In this document: one piece after another, positions 10,437 to 19,802 of the stretch
Layout of the letters: every line of letters begins with the position of its first letter
How positions within the stretch are numbered: position 1 is the first letter of the stretch
DNA from: Rhynchopus euleeides
Lineage: Eukaryota; Euglenozoa; Diplonemea; Diplonemida; Diplonemidae
DNA length: 64,000 nt
Reading direction: 5' to 3'
NCBI GenBank assembly: GCA_963210315.1
Contig: OY723296.1
Coordinates: forward strand, 2,035,510-2,099,509
The notes under the pieces: model-generated
What the model was told of the DNA's origin: nothing
Seen by the model: only the letters and a program-made list of their open reading frames with translations
Database searches by the model: none
Program-made: the position numbers and the translations under genes

Positions 10437-13094
10437 TACGAGGCTCTGTGAACTAAACGAAAAAAACATGCGAGAGACGCTCAAAAACTAAATTGAAGGA
10501 ATGAAAACAAAACCACAAAAAAAAATGAAAAAAGAATGCAAACCAGCAGCAGCTTGTGCTCTGCCAGCCAGGGCTGTTTCTAAAGCCGGGGGTGGGGGGG
10601 TGGGGGTGGGGGTGATGTGTCGTCCAGATTCCGTGATGTCGACCTTTTCGATATTTCGGCGTTGCCTGGCATGTTTTTTTCTGTATCTGAGTTCGGCCAG
10701 CACGGGCTCCCCGCCGCCCCCTGCCCCCCCCAGATCTAGGAACTAGGAACCCCGCCTTGCTGCGAGTATAATGCCTCTCTTCTTGGCATCGATGCGCTCC
10801 ACCGCTGCCCCGCGTTGCGCCAAGGCAGACGGGGGGGGGGGGGTTTATGTTCATCGAAGGCCAAAAACCAAATATCCAGCAAAAAAAGACAATAAAGCAC
10901 AAACCAGCAACTCTCTCTGGCACCCCCCCCCCCCCCAACACACACCCCAGATTATTTTTTGCCCAACGCTATGCCTGACACGCAACGGCACTTCTCGATA
11001 CACACTGTGCCCGATGCGCTTGTCTGCGGATGTTCCCCCCTTTAACAACGAGGTGGAGTGGGGTGAGTTGGGGTGGGGGGTGGTGGAGGGGTGGGCTTTC
11101 GTCCTGCTGCCAGTTGGCACTATAGTGTGCTCCTTCTGTAGCCAGCCCGGCAAGGCGTTTTGGCAACGCTGATTACAGTTCAAACTCTTGTGTGCGTGAC
11201 ACACAAAGCAGAGGTGCGGCCTTTGCTCTGAGGTGGGTCACACCCTCTAGTGTCGTGCAACGGTCTCCCGTGGACATCTGTTTGATGCTGATCCGCGGAT
11301 CCAACACAGAGTCAAACGGATCCAGTTTTTGCCAGACAGAGCGAATGCCGCTATTGAGTGAAGGCTGTCCCCGTTGTGTCTATCGGGTCTGCCGTCATTG
11401 GACTCCCGGTGCCCCCTCCTGTGCTGATATGTGCCTCGTGGTGCTAGCCCCTGTGTCTTGTTATTTTTTTTTGCGTGCTGTATGTAATTTTTACTTTGGG
11501 GTCCGCCGAGACAACAAAAGAAGAAGAAGCAGAAAAAAAAGAAGATGGAAAAACCGCACCGGGTACGATTAGCAGCGAAAGCTGCGTGCATGCCCTTTTC
11601 TGGGTGGGTTGCAGCAGGGTTTCGGGACAGCAAAATAAGAAGAAGAAACAGATTGGGGGGGGGGCGAAGGGAAGGAGGGGGGGGTGGTGGTGGTGGAGGC
11701 CGAGGAAACCAAAAATCGGCGCGGTGCTGTGTTGTTTTGTTTTGTAGTGTGGTTGGTGACAGATTGACTTTGCAGAACGCCTCCCCCCCGGCCCCCACGC
11801 CCGGCGCACCCACACACCCCACCCCACCCCACCCCAGCCCTTTTATCTCTGTCTCTCTCTCCGTCTCTAACTATCTGGGTGTCTTCACTATCCGGTAACT
11901 TTTCCGGCAAAACTGTTCCGCGTTTTTTTCTCACAAAAGAAACGTGAAATCCACCAATAAAAACACACCGTTTTTTTTGGCTCCGGATGGTATCGAATGA
12001 CAATCTCCCACCCCACTCTCTGAGAGTGGCTCTATCTGGAGCTCGACCCCTTGACAGCGTGCCGCTGGCGTGTTGCGCACCCCCTGAAGCTCCAGCCAAT
12101 GCAAATCGCCAGCCAAAGGCAAACGGCTAACGTCTCCACACCCACCCACCCCCCCTCTCTCCCCCAAGCTGGCTGTGCTGCTCCCACACAGGAAAGCCCC
12201 AGACTATGCCTAAGTGCCAACTCGAGAGAGTGTAAATTCAAAACAGGTGGGTCCCACAATTTTCCAGTTGTCGTTTGCTCGAAGCTGAGCTGTCCAGCAC
12301 GGCATCTTCTTCGCGCCGAAGTAAGTCGTTTTCTCCGTGGAGTGGGTGTGCGCCGCAGTCAGGAAGGCCAGGTGCGAAGTGCGTGCCGTTGTTGGGTCAG
12401 GATCTTCGCAGAGTTGCAGGGGGTAGTGCTCCTCTTCATCCCTTCCATTCTGCCATTCTCAGAACCTTCCAAAAAGGCAAAAAAAATCACCCCCCCTTCG
12501 CTTCGCCCTCCCTCCCCTGCAGGCAATCCATCTCACAGAACGGGGGGGGGGGGGGGGGGGTTTTGCGCACATCGCCAAACCAGGCATGTGTGGCATGCAC
12601 ACATCGCGCAGGACACATGATCTTCGAGCACACCCTTTAGCCCACACTTCTTTTGCACAAGGCTGTCGGTAAAACACCGTATTTTTTTTGCCCCCCCTCA
12701 CCTCACCCCCTCACCTCACCCCCTCACCTCACCCCCCCACCCCTCGCGCATTGGCTTGCAACCGAGGCACACCACCCACCCCCCCACCCCCAAACTAAAG
12801 CTGCACAACGGGTGAGGGCAGGCCTTGCTTTTCTCTACTAGTCTGTAGTACCCCCATAGCCACCCACCCCACCCCTCCCCTGGCCTGCACCGCCACTCCT
12901 GGGGCAGTGGATCTTACAGCCCTCTTCGGGGCTGGGGTTGCACAATACCGACGACCCGGCACCTGTGTATGTTTCCGCGCCCTACCCCCCCCCCCCCCCC
13001 CCCCCGCCCCCACAAGCAAAGGAGGTCAGGAGGTCAAGCGAAGGAGAAATGCGCAGTATGTCTCTCCCGCATGGCTGTCCCAGGTCACGCGGTG
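10437..13094. other. Gene-free low-complexity stretch
   Basis: Long homopolymers occur (A-rich near 10500-10540, G runs near 10832, 11655 and 12542, C runs near 10922 and 12985), plus a short CTCACCCC minisatellite (about 12697-12741) and homopurine/homopyrimidine blocks. The open frames here are biased shadows with no recognisable domain. No RNA gene was identified. Confidence 0.55.
12542..13005. repeat. Poly-G/poly-C and CTCACCCC simple repeats
   Basis: A run of 19 G at 12542-12560, tandem copies of CTCACCTCACCCC around 12697-12741, and about 20 consecutive C near 12985-13005. Such tracts are slippage-prone, so lengths may be unreliable. They could form G-quadruplexes. Confidence 0.8.
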
Positions 13095-13308
13095 AAAAAA
13101 AATACTGTATGGCAGCTTGGTGCAGCAGAAAACGGGGGGGTTTTTTTTTGACGACGAACGTACTACGAAATATGGGGACTTCTGCTACACCGACATGACT
13201 GCATCATCAATACACCCCCTCTTCTGTCATGGAGGGGGGGGGGGTGGGGGGCAAGGCTCGTGCGGGCCCTTCACTGTTCTACCGATATGCGTCAGGCAGG
13301 TGGATGTA
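13095..13308 (+). repeat. 214-bp direct repeat X, left copy
   Basis: This copy matches 18353-18566 base for base, including an eight-A start, a G7 T9 run and an eleven-G run. The two copies flank the retroelement in the same orientation. The match stops sharply at both ends: GGATGTA is followed by GACCGC here and by CCCCTC on the right. Confidence 0.95.
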
Positions 13309-13321
13309 GACCGCTCTGATC

Positions 13322-13562
13322 AAAAGTGTCACTTCAACTCTGCCGCTCTTTCTCTACTGTTGATACTTCGTTTGATGCGTTGACGCTTCCACACACACTT
13401 ACAAACCCACTTGCCTGATGAAGGGGGTGGTGTGTAGAGCACGTTTGGCAGAGCTGAATGACACTTTCCGCGCGAAAGTCGTGTGCGTAAAAAGTGTCAC
13501 TTCAACTCTGCCGCTCTTTCTCTACTGTTGATACTTCGTTTGATGCGTTGACGCTTCCACAC
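13322..13562 (-). repeat. B1-A2-B2 split direct repeat block (3' end of element)
   Basis: B occurs at 13322-13394 and 13490-13562 (73 bp, offset 168). A2 (13376-13493) lies between them. A2 overlaps B2 by 19 bp, sharing TGCGTTGACGCTTCCACAC, and overlaps B1 by a few A residues. The shared word also ends B1, so three copies of GCGTTGACGC mark the probable recombination region. Confidence 0.9.
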
Positions 13563-13633
13563 CCAGGACCCTCTTCCGGAGGGACGTGCTCGCGCACCGG
13601 TTGGTCATGTAATCATACGGTGCCGAGTGCGGG

Positions 13634-15559
13634 TTACGTGGTGCTGCGTGTTGGTATATGTGCTGGCTCGAGGCGGATTGCCCGTTCGGCTCGTGTTCCG
13701 CGCGTGTAGGTGTCAGCCCGCTGCTCGTCGGTTGGCACCCACTGGGGGTTGAGCCGCAGTCGCTTCGTCCGTGCCACGAGGAATATGCGCTGCAGTAGCA
13801 GGTTGCCTCTGTGGTTCGCGCAGTGCCCTCGCCGCATGCAAAATACTAGGGGGAGGTTGTCGATGTTGCACGTCACAGCGATGTCCTGTGAGTTGATGAT
13901 GCGTAGCCCTTGCCACACGGCGAAGGCCTCCTTCAGGAAGATGTGCGCATCCCGATCTGCCCCGGTGAACACCCCTTGTGTGACCGTCTCCTCTCCCAGT
14001 TCGGGTATCGCCGCCCACTCCGTCGATGACGCGTCGGACCACAGCGTTGCCCGCGATGTTGGGTCTGCCTGGTGGTGCCAATTGTTATCGCGCATGAACT
14101 CCATCCGTGCTGCTGTCTCCCGGATCACTGAGTTCGGCACTCGTGTGTTGACATCCCACGCCGCGTTGTTGTCGTGCGCCCGGCGTCCTAGGCGCCGGAC
14201 GAAAGAGAGGATTGCGGGAGCGAAACACAGTGGCGCGCGCATGACGTATGACTGCCAGACGATGGATCCGAAGATGCGGAAGGCCCTCCGCGGCGTTGTT
14301 GTTCCCTCCAACGTCTCCGCCAGCTCCTCCCGCTGTGCCACCTTCGCCACCCATGCAGGGTCCATGCGGAATCTGTGCTCCACCAGGTCAAACTGGATCC
14401 CGAACGTGCAGAAACGTTGCGTCGGCATCCCGTGGTCGGCATCGTCGAGGTTCAGGGTCGCGTTGACGTAGTCGCACCTTTCGCGGAAGACCCTGTACTT
14501 CGCCTGCACCTCGTCCAGTGTCTCGGCTGTGACCACAAAATTGTCTATCCAGACGATGCCGTCTCTTGGAGGGAGGAGCACCCTCGCACTCCGGTTGGCA
14601 ATTGCTGGTGAGTGTGACCACCCCATGCACATCACCGACAGAAACGCTGGCACAAATTCGTCCCGCTTGTCCCCGAAGCGGATTCCGAAGTAGCGCTGGA
14701 TCTCCTCCTCCACCGGAAACTGGTAGAACCAGCTCCTCGCGTCAGCGAGCACAACCCAAGTTGACTCAGCGATGCGGCGCGTCACCTCCAGGATGTCGTC
14801 CAATCTCATGTCTGGCGGTCGCGCCATGTACGAGTTCAGAGTACGTGCGTCGACGATGAAGCGTGTCCCCCCTGACTTCTTCGGCACGGTAAAGGCTGGT
14901 AAGGTGAGTATCGCATGAGTACAGGCTATAGCGATAACGCCGTAGGCGATGAGGTCGTCGACATGTTTCAATGTATGGCGTGATATCATCCTCCACTTGT
15001 TCCTGAAGTGGTCGCGTGCTCCGGGGAGCAACGCATTTCTGAAGGCTTCGGGGTCTGTAATGAGGTCCAACACGTCTCGCAGTTCCTCGTTGGAGTCCAG
15101 CTCGCGGAGTCGCGCCAGGTTGAGGCGCGTGTCGCAGATCGGAGCAAGGCGGTCGTCTTCAGATGGGTCTTGCCTTTCATGGGCAGGTCGCACGATATGT
15201 CCTTTGTGGTGCACGCCGACACTCTCCCCGTAGAGATCGGCGTCTATGCCCGGTCCGTGTTCTGAGTCGGTGTCCGCCGTGTCGTCGGAGCTGTCGTTTT
15301 CTTCAGGAGGTTGGTATACTTGGATGGAGAGCTGAGGCCTGTGGTATGTCTTTGGGCGCTCTCTCGGCTGTGCGGCTGGATCCCCTGCGCGTGTCGGGTC
15401 ATCGTTGTGAGTCGGCCCGGGCCCCGCGCCGGTACCGTCCTTTCCTCCACCGACCCCTGCTGCGCCGCCCCCTGTCGGGTAGTCATACCGTCGTAGTTCA
15501 CGTGTGATGTCTCGCCTCCTTTTGTACGGGAAATGTGTGCTAAACTCTGGTCCCCTGTG
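13634..15559 (-). CDS. Reverse transcriptase / RNase H polyprotein of the DIRS-like element
   Basis: About 640 residues after the recombinase stop, in a frame that stays open upstream to 16576. RT blocks are visible: FTVPKKSGGTRFIVDART, then VVLADARSWFYQF (catalytic Asp), then MGWSHSPAIANR, and the catalytic-box position WIDNFVV. RNase H follows: LWSDASSTEWAA (Asp), LKEAFAVWQGL (Glu), CNIDNLPLV (Asp), and PQWVPTDEQRADTYTRG near the C-terminus. The second catalytic aspartate of the usual YxDD box is Asn here. Upstream of about 15530 the frame overlaps the recombinase gene and has biased composition, so the true N-terminus is unclear. Expression may use frameshifting or an internal start. Confidence 0.85.
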   Translation of the reverse strand, partial: HRGPEFSTHFPYKRRRDITRELRRYDYPTGGGAAGVGGGKDGTGAGPGPTHNDDPTRAGDPAAQPRERPKTYHRPQLSIQVYQPPEENDSSDDTADTDSEHGPGIDADLYGESVGVHHKGHIVRPAHERQDPSEDDRLAPICDTRLNLARLRELDSNEELRDVLDLITDPEAFRNALLPGARDHFRNKWRMISRHTLKHVDDLIAYGVIAIACTHAILTLPAFTVPKKSGGTRFIVDARTLNSYMARPPDMRLDDILEVTRRIAESTWVVLADARSWFYQFPVEEEIQRYFGIRFGDKRDEFVPAFLSVMCMGWSHSPAIANRSARVLLPPRDGIVWIDNFVVTAETLDEVQAKYRVFRERCDYVNATLNLDDADHGMPTQRFCTFGIQFDLVEHRFRMDPAWVAKVAQREELAETLEGTTTPRRAFRIFGSIVWQSYVMRAPLCFAPAILSFVRRLGRRAHDNNAAWDVNTRVPNSVIRETAARMEFMRDNNWHHQADPTSRATLWSDASSTEWAAIPELGEETVTQGVFTGADRDAHIFLKEAFAVWQGLRIINSQDIAVTCNIDNLPLVFCMRRGHCANHRGNLLLQRIFLVARTKRLRLNPQWVPTDEQRADTYTRGTRAERAIRLEPAHIPTRSTT

Positions 15560-15561
15560 TC

Positions 15562-16440
15562 TCACGCGTTCTTGGCCAGCTCTTTGGACAGTGCCGCTGT
15601 GTCTGCCACACGCTGTGTCGTTGCTGCTGGTATGTATCGAAACACCGCGTCGGGGGTCGCATGTCGCGACAGCATCATCAGCTTCTCGACTGGCACCCCG
15701 TTGCGTGCCAGATGGTGGAGGGCCCCCCTCCGGAGGGAGTGCGGCGTCAATCGGGCATCCACCCTTTTCACCGCCGCCGCGATGCATCGGTATGTCACGC
15801 TCGGGGGAAACAGGCTCCCTTCTGTCTTTAGCTCTTTCATACGGCTCCGCAGGATCTTCAGCATCTCCGGTGGCAGTGACATACCCGTTGTCTTCCCCAG
15901 CTGGAAGGGGTCCGACTTCGTGGTGGTCCACACGATGGTGATCTGGTCTGACTTTGCTTCCGTCTGGATGTCCCGCGTTGACAATCGTTGCACATCCGAC
16001 GCTCTCGCCGCCCCGTGCCACATCATTGCGACGGCCAGACGCACCAGCGGCCGCGGTTCCTGAGCCACTGCCTGTGCTGCCTGTTCTTGAGTCGCGGGGT
16101 GCGCCTGTTGTGCTGGCTTCAATGCCCCGCTGCGGCACAAGCTTCGCTTGAAGTCCCGTAGCACGTGTCCTTCCTGTTCCCACGACTCGAAGCGGCGCAG
16201 GCTCGCGATGATGTTGCCCAGGTATTGCAGCGCCGATGGGGCGGACAGTCCGTTGAGCCGCAGGTGTGTGATCCACAGGGTGATCCCCTCCTCGTGTCGT
16301 AGTGTGCGGCCCTCCCCCCTGCACCACTCCTCTCTGAACTCGCGGTACCTCTCGTAGCTCCTGCGCAGAGCCGTCCAGTACGAACTCGACAGTGCGTTCC
16401 CCAAAGCCTCCTGCGTGGCCTCCATGATGATCAGCCTCAT
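15562..16440 (-). CDS. Tyrosine recombinase (integrase) of the DIRS-like element
   Basis: 292 residues starting at ATG (MRLIIMEATQ). The complete tyrosine-recombinase catalytic set is visible: Arg146 (GAARASD), Lys175 (TTKSDP), His234-x-x-Arg237 (TPHSLRRG), His260 (LSRHATPD) and the nucleophile Tyr269 (AVFRYI). The N-terminal half is helical, as in core-binding domains. It would cut and join circular element DNA at a specific site. It lies between gag and RT and is covered in another frame by the upstream extension of the RT frame. All key residues are present, so it is predicted active. Confidence 0.9.
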   Translation of the reverse strand: MRLIIMEATQEALGNALSSSYWTALRRSYERYREFREEWCRGEGRTLRHEEGITLWITHLRLNGLSAPSALQYLGNIIASLRRFESWEQEGHVLRDFKRSLCRSGALKPAQQAHPATQEQAAQAVAQEPRPLVRLAVAMMWHGAARASDVQRLSTRDIQTEAKSDQITIVWTTTKSDPFQLGKTTGMSLPPEMLKILRSRMKELKTEGSLFPPSVTYRCIAAAVKRVDARLTPHSLRRGALHHLARNGVPVEKLMMLSRHATPDAVFRYIPAATTQRVADTAALSKELAKNA

Positions 16441-16572
16441 CTCGCTCGACAGTGGTTGTTGCTTGATGCGGGGGCGGCCCTTGTTGGTTTGCTTCTTTTC
16501 TTTCAGGATGAACTCGTATGGGGATGGTGTGGGCGGCGTTGGGCTGGTTCCTGGGTGGGTGGTCTGCTGGAG

Positions 16573-17559
16573 TCACTGTCCCCCGCGGGGCCCTTTCGAC
16601 CCCTTTCCCACTGCCCTCTGCTCCGCCCCCTTTCCCGTCTTCCCGGTGGGGTACGGCGTGTAGCGCGGGTCAGCCCCCTGTTGCACACGCGGTGGTACCA
16701 AACGGCGCGGGTTCGCCTTCGCCTGCGCATCATTCGCCTCTCCCACCAGCCGCTGGTGCAGAGACGCCGAGAACGTGAGGGGTGGGATGTTCTTCGCCTT
16801 GTGCTCGTAGTAGGCACGTGCCACATACCCCGTGAGGCAGGCCAGAGCCGACATTTCGCACACGATGCGGTGCAGGGGCAGCAGGCTGGGTTCCTCCTCC
16901 GTGTTCATCTTCATGAGCTTTAGCACGTCGTCGAAGTGCTCGAAGCATTTGCGGAGGCTGTGCATCCATTCCCCCGCATCTGTGCCCGACGCTGGCAGGC
17001 TCGCCTCCCGGAACACGCGGGACACCTCTGCCCGGATCTGCCGCCGCACCGCGCCCTTCCATATGCCAGGGCGCCACGTCGCGACCGCGTATGGCGAGAA
17101 GTCGTCCGGCAACCCCTCGTCAGCCTCCTGCAGCTGCCTCTGCAGATCGGCGATGGTCTCGGCCTGCTCCTCCACCTTCGCCTCCAGCCGAGTCATGCGC
17201 GCCTCCATGTTGAGCCCTTCACCGGCTCCCAGTTGGGGCAGCGCCCCCAGCCCGTCCTCCTCTTCAGCGGCCTCCTCCGCTGCTGCCGCGCCGCCTGCCT
17301 GCATCTTCGTCCACGCGCACATTGGGCATACCCATCCGGCGCTGCCCATGTGGGCGACGAAGGCGTCCGCCACCGCCTTCGGGTGCAGATGCGCCCGCAC
17401 ACATGTCCTCGTCGTGGCTTGTCCGCAGGCGTTGCATGCGTGCGCCGTTCCGCCCTCATGGACGGTGGCGCATGTGGGGAACACGCAGTGCTGCATCGGC
17501 TCCGCTGCGGGCTCCATAGAGAGGGCCGGCACCTCGACCAAAGCCCAGTCGACGTCCAT
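16573..17559 (-). CDS. Gag-like protein of the DIRS-like element with N-terminal zinc-binding region
   Basis: 328 residues from ATG at 17559. Residues of about 25-85 hold paired Cys/His ligands (CVFPTC, CNACG, CVRAHLH, GWVCPMC), resembling a RING/PHD-type zinc fold. A coiled coil follows (RLEAKVEEQAETIADLQRQL). A helical middle may be capsid-like, and the basic Gly-rich C-terminus (GKGSKGPRGG) suits nucleic-acid binding. It is the first ORF of the element. Its stop (TGA at 16575-16573) overlaps the first codon of the open RT frame. The Gag assignment rests on position and architecture, not on recognised sequence similarity. Confidence 0.7.
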   Translation of the reverse strand: MDVDWALVEVPALSMEPAAEPMQHCVFPTCATVHEGGTAHACNACGQATTRTCVRAHLHPKAVADAFVAHMGSAGWVCPMCAWTKMQAGGAAAAEEAAEEEDGLGALPQLGAGEGLNMEARMTRLEAKVEEQAETIADLQRQLQEADEGLPDDFSPYAVATWRPGIWKGAVRRQIRAEVSRVFREASLPASGTDAGEWMHSLRKCFEHFDDVLKLMKMNTEEEPSLLPLHRIVCEMSALACLTGYVARAYYEHKAKNIPPLTFSASLHQRLVGEANDAQAKANPRRLVPPRVQQGADPRYTPYPTGKTGKGAEQRAVGKGSKGPRGGQ

Positions 17560-17593
17560 CTTTCCTCACTACTCTGCTTGTCGTACGCCTCTA

Positions 17594-18190
17594 GCTGTCC
17601 TTCACACCCGCTGATCCTTCACCCCGCTGCTTTTGTTCACGCGCTTTGGCGCCCCTGTAAAACACACACGCTCTGCTGTCCGTCACCACCGCTGGTCCTT
17701 CACCCCGCTGCTCCTGTAAAACACACGCGTCCCCGCTGCGTTTGTTCACGCGCTTTGGCGGTCCTGTAAAACACACGCGTCCCCGCTGCTTTTGTTCACG
17801 CGCTTTGGCGGCCCTTCAAAACACACCCGCTCTGCTGTCCTTCACCACCGCTGTTCCTTCACCCCGCTGCTCCTGTAAAACACACGCGTCCCCGCTGCTT
17901 TTGTTCACGCGCTTTGGCGGTCCTTCAAAACACACCCGCTCTGCTGTCCTTCACCACCGCTGGTCCTTCACCCCGCTGCTCCTGTAAAACACACGCGTCC
18001 CCGCTGCTTTTGTTCACGCGCTTTGGCGGCCCTTCAAAACACACCCGCTCTGCTGTCCTTCACCACCGCTGTTCCTTCACCCCGCTGCTCCTGTAAAACA
18101 CACGCGTCCCCGCTGCTTTTGTTCACGCGCTTTGGCGGTCCTGTAAAACACACGCGTCCCCGCTGCTTTTGTTCACGCGCTTTGGCGGCT
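17594..18190 (-). repeat. 109-bp tandem repeats in the 5' leader of the retroelement
   Basis: The word CCCCGCTGCT recurs at 17781, 17890, 17999 and 18108, giving a 109-bp period, with shorter partial units at both sides. Each unit contains TGTAAAACACACGCGTCCCC and GTTCACGCGCTTTGGCGG. The block lies between A1 and gag, where a promoter or packaging signal would be expected. Confidence 0.9.
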
Positions 18191-18239
18191 CCGCTCGTCC
18201 CTTTTCGCTGCTTCTGACTCTTCTCACTAAAAATAAATG

Positions 18240-18357
18240 TGCGTTGACGCTTCCACACACACTTACAAACCCACTTGCCTGATGAAGGGGGTGGTGTGTA
18301 GAGCACGTTTGGCAGAGCTGAATGACACTTTCCGCGCGAAAGTCGTGTGCGTAAAAA
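18240..18357 (-). repeat. A1 split direct repeat (5' end of element)
   Basis: 118 bp identical by eye to A2 at 13376-13493. It abuts the right X repeat with a five-A overlap. Confidence 0.9.
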
Positions 18358-18566
18358 AAATACTGTATGGCAGCTTGGTGCAGCAGAAAACGGGGGGGTT
18401 TTTTTTTGACGACGAACGTACTACGAAATATGGGGACTTCTGCTACACCGACATGACTGCATCATCAATACACCCCCTCTTCTGTCATGGAGGGGGGGGG
18501 GGTGGGGGGCAAGGCTCGTGCGGGCCCTTCACTGTTCTACCGATATGCGTCAGGCAGGTGGATGTA
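18353..18566 (+). repeat. 214-bp direct repeat X, right copy
   Basis: Identical to 13095-13308, offset 5,258 bp. It directly follows A1 in + coordinates. Confidence 0.95.
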
Positions 18567-18654
18567 CCCCTCCCTGCCCCACGCCCCTTCTGTACGCCAT
18601 GGATTCGGCCAGCGAGGCTTCGCAGCTGTGTGTGCCTCAAATTGGCTGATGAAG

Positions 18655-18765
18655 GGGGGTCTTCCGCTGGTCGTTATCCTTCGTCAATCTTCGTCAGTTT
18701 TCAGCTAATTCAACAGGAAATGCACCAAAAAATGCACTGACGATCACCCCGTAGCGAAGACCCCC
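18655..18765 (+). mobile_element. MITE-like element, copy 2 of 3 (111 bp)
   Basis: Terminal GGGGGTCTTCCGC and GCGAAGACCCCC, same orientation as copy 1. The left flank is GAAG and the right flank TAAG, so a target duplication of AAG is only approximate. The interior matches copy 1 closely (TCGTCAGTTTTCAGC, AATTCAACAGGAAATGCACC). Confidence 0.85.
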
Positions 18766-19000
18766 TAAGTGGGGGAGGGAGAGGAGAGAGGGCGACAGGA
18801 GCCCCCCTCTACACGGTGGGATCTTGTAAATTTTACATGTAAAAATACCGATTTTTACATGTATTATACATGTATAATACTTGCATGTCAACTATTATAC
18901 ATGTATAATACATGTATATGCCTGAAATATACATGTAAAATACATGTATATCAAGCAAAAATACATGTATAATAGTTGCATGTCAACTATTATACATGTA

Positions 19001-19802
19001 CCGTAAACGGAAATATTGTGGACCGTAATAAAGGTGAACCGTACTATAGGTGGACCGTAAAAAAGATGGAACAAATGGGATTTTTCCGGAACTTGGAACA
19101 TTTTTACGGTCCACCTATTTTACGGTTGGGATCGTGGACTTGGCGGTTTTTTTTACGAGTTCCTTCGCGACGAAGTCGCGAAGGAACCAAGGAAATCGTA
19201 CGGCTGAAGCTGCAGGATTAACACCACAGGGCCTCAGCACAGAGTGTGCACTCACCATCGTCCGGGAACTGTTCTCCCACAGTTACTGCAGGGTGTACTA
19301 CACTAAAGGAGTACGATTTCCCTGAATTTTTCGGGCACTGATTCACGAATTTACATCTGGAGGGAGCCCGGTGGTCTCAGCTTCTGTCTGCGCGCCCTGC
19401 CGTACTGTGGCTGCTTTTGTGGGCTCGTGCAGCAGGTTCTACTTTTACTTCTACCAGAATGCTCCTTGCATGGTACTACACTTCTCGAGGTGTGGTGGTG
19501 GGTGAGTCTCGAGGTGAGATCGTGCCTTTTCCACACGCAGGGAGGACTTGCTTCTCTTGCTGGTGTTGGTTGCGGTGGTGGAGGGAGGGTCCAAAGCTGG
19601 GAGGTCGGGAGGCCTACGTGTGGGTGTCTGCGGCGTGGAGGCCGCAGTCCGCGCCCCGCAACCCACCAGCCCGCGGGCGAAAAACGCATTGTCTTTTCCA
19701 TATTCAGTCCCAATAAATGGTGGACCGTAAAAAAGATGGAACGTTTGGTCTTTTTTTGGGAACTTGGAACATTTTTACGGTCCACCCTTTTTCCGTTTAC
19801 GG
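19001..19802. mobile_element. E2: 802-bp inverted-repeat element nested in E1
   Basis: Ends CCGTAAACGGAAA and TTTCCGTTTACGG with TA on both sides (18999-19000 and 19803-19804). Just inside each end sits a small hairpin, GGTGGACCGTAAAAAAGATGG to TTTTTACGGTCCACC (19049-19115 and 19719-19786). The interior also has a 13-bp-stem hairpin with arms GTTCCTTCGCGAC and GTCGCGAAGGAAC near 19160-19190. No transposase is visible. Confidence 0.82.

Larger units (their letters stand above)
13322..18357 (-). mobile_element. Tyrosine-recombinase retrotransposon (DIRS order, PAT/Ngaro-like repeats)
   Basis: Read on the minus strand, a 118-bp repeat A1 (18240-18357) precedes gag, recombinase and RT/RNase H. 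After them come B1 (13490-13562, 73 bp), A2 (13376-13493) and B2 (13322-13394). This A1-ORFs-B1-A2-B2 pattern is the split direct repeat layout known from PAT- and Ngaro-type elements. These replicate by reverse transcription and integrate a circular DNA with a tyrosine recombinase rather than a DDE integrase. No LTR integrase, aspartic protease or adenine methyltransferase is visible. All three coding blocks are open over their domains, so the copy looks young. Repeats A and B appear identical between copies by eye. Confidence 0.88.

Noticed and set aside
15562-16576. N-terminal 340 residues of the 980-codon RT frame as protein
   Set aside because: Composition is Pro/Gly/Arg/Thr-rich shadow sequence of the recombinase gene. 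I kept only the RT/RNase H part as coding, while reporting the overlap as a finding.
17594-18190. CRISPR-like direct repeats
   Set aside because: Units are contiguous 109-bp tandem repeats without unique spacers, within a eukaryotic retroelement leader.
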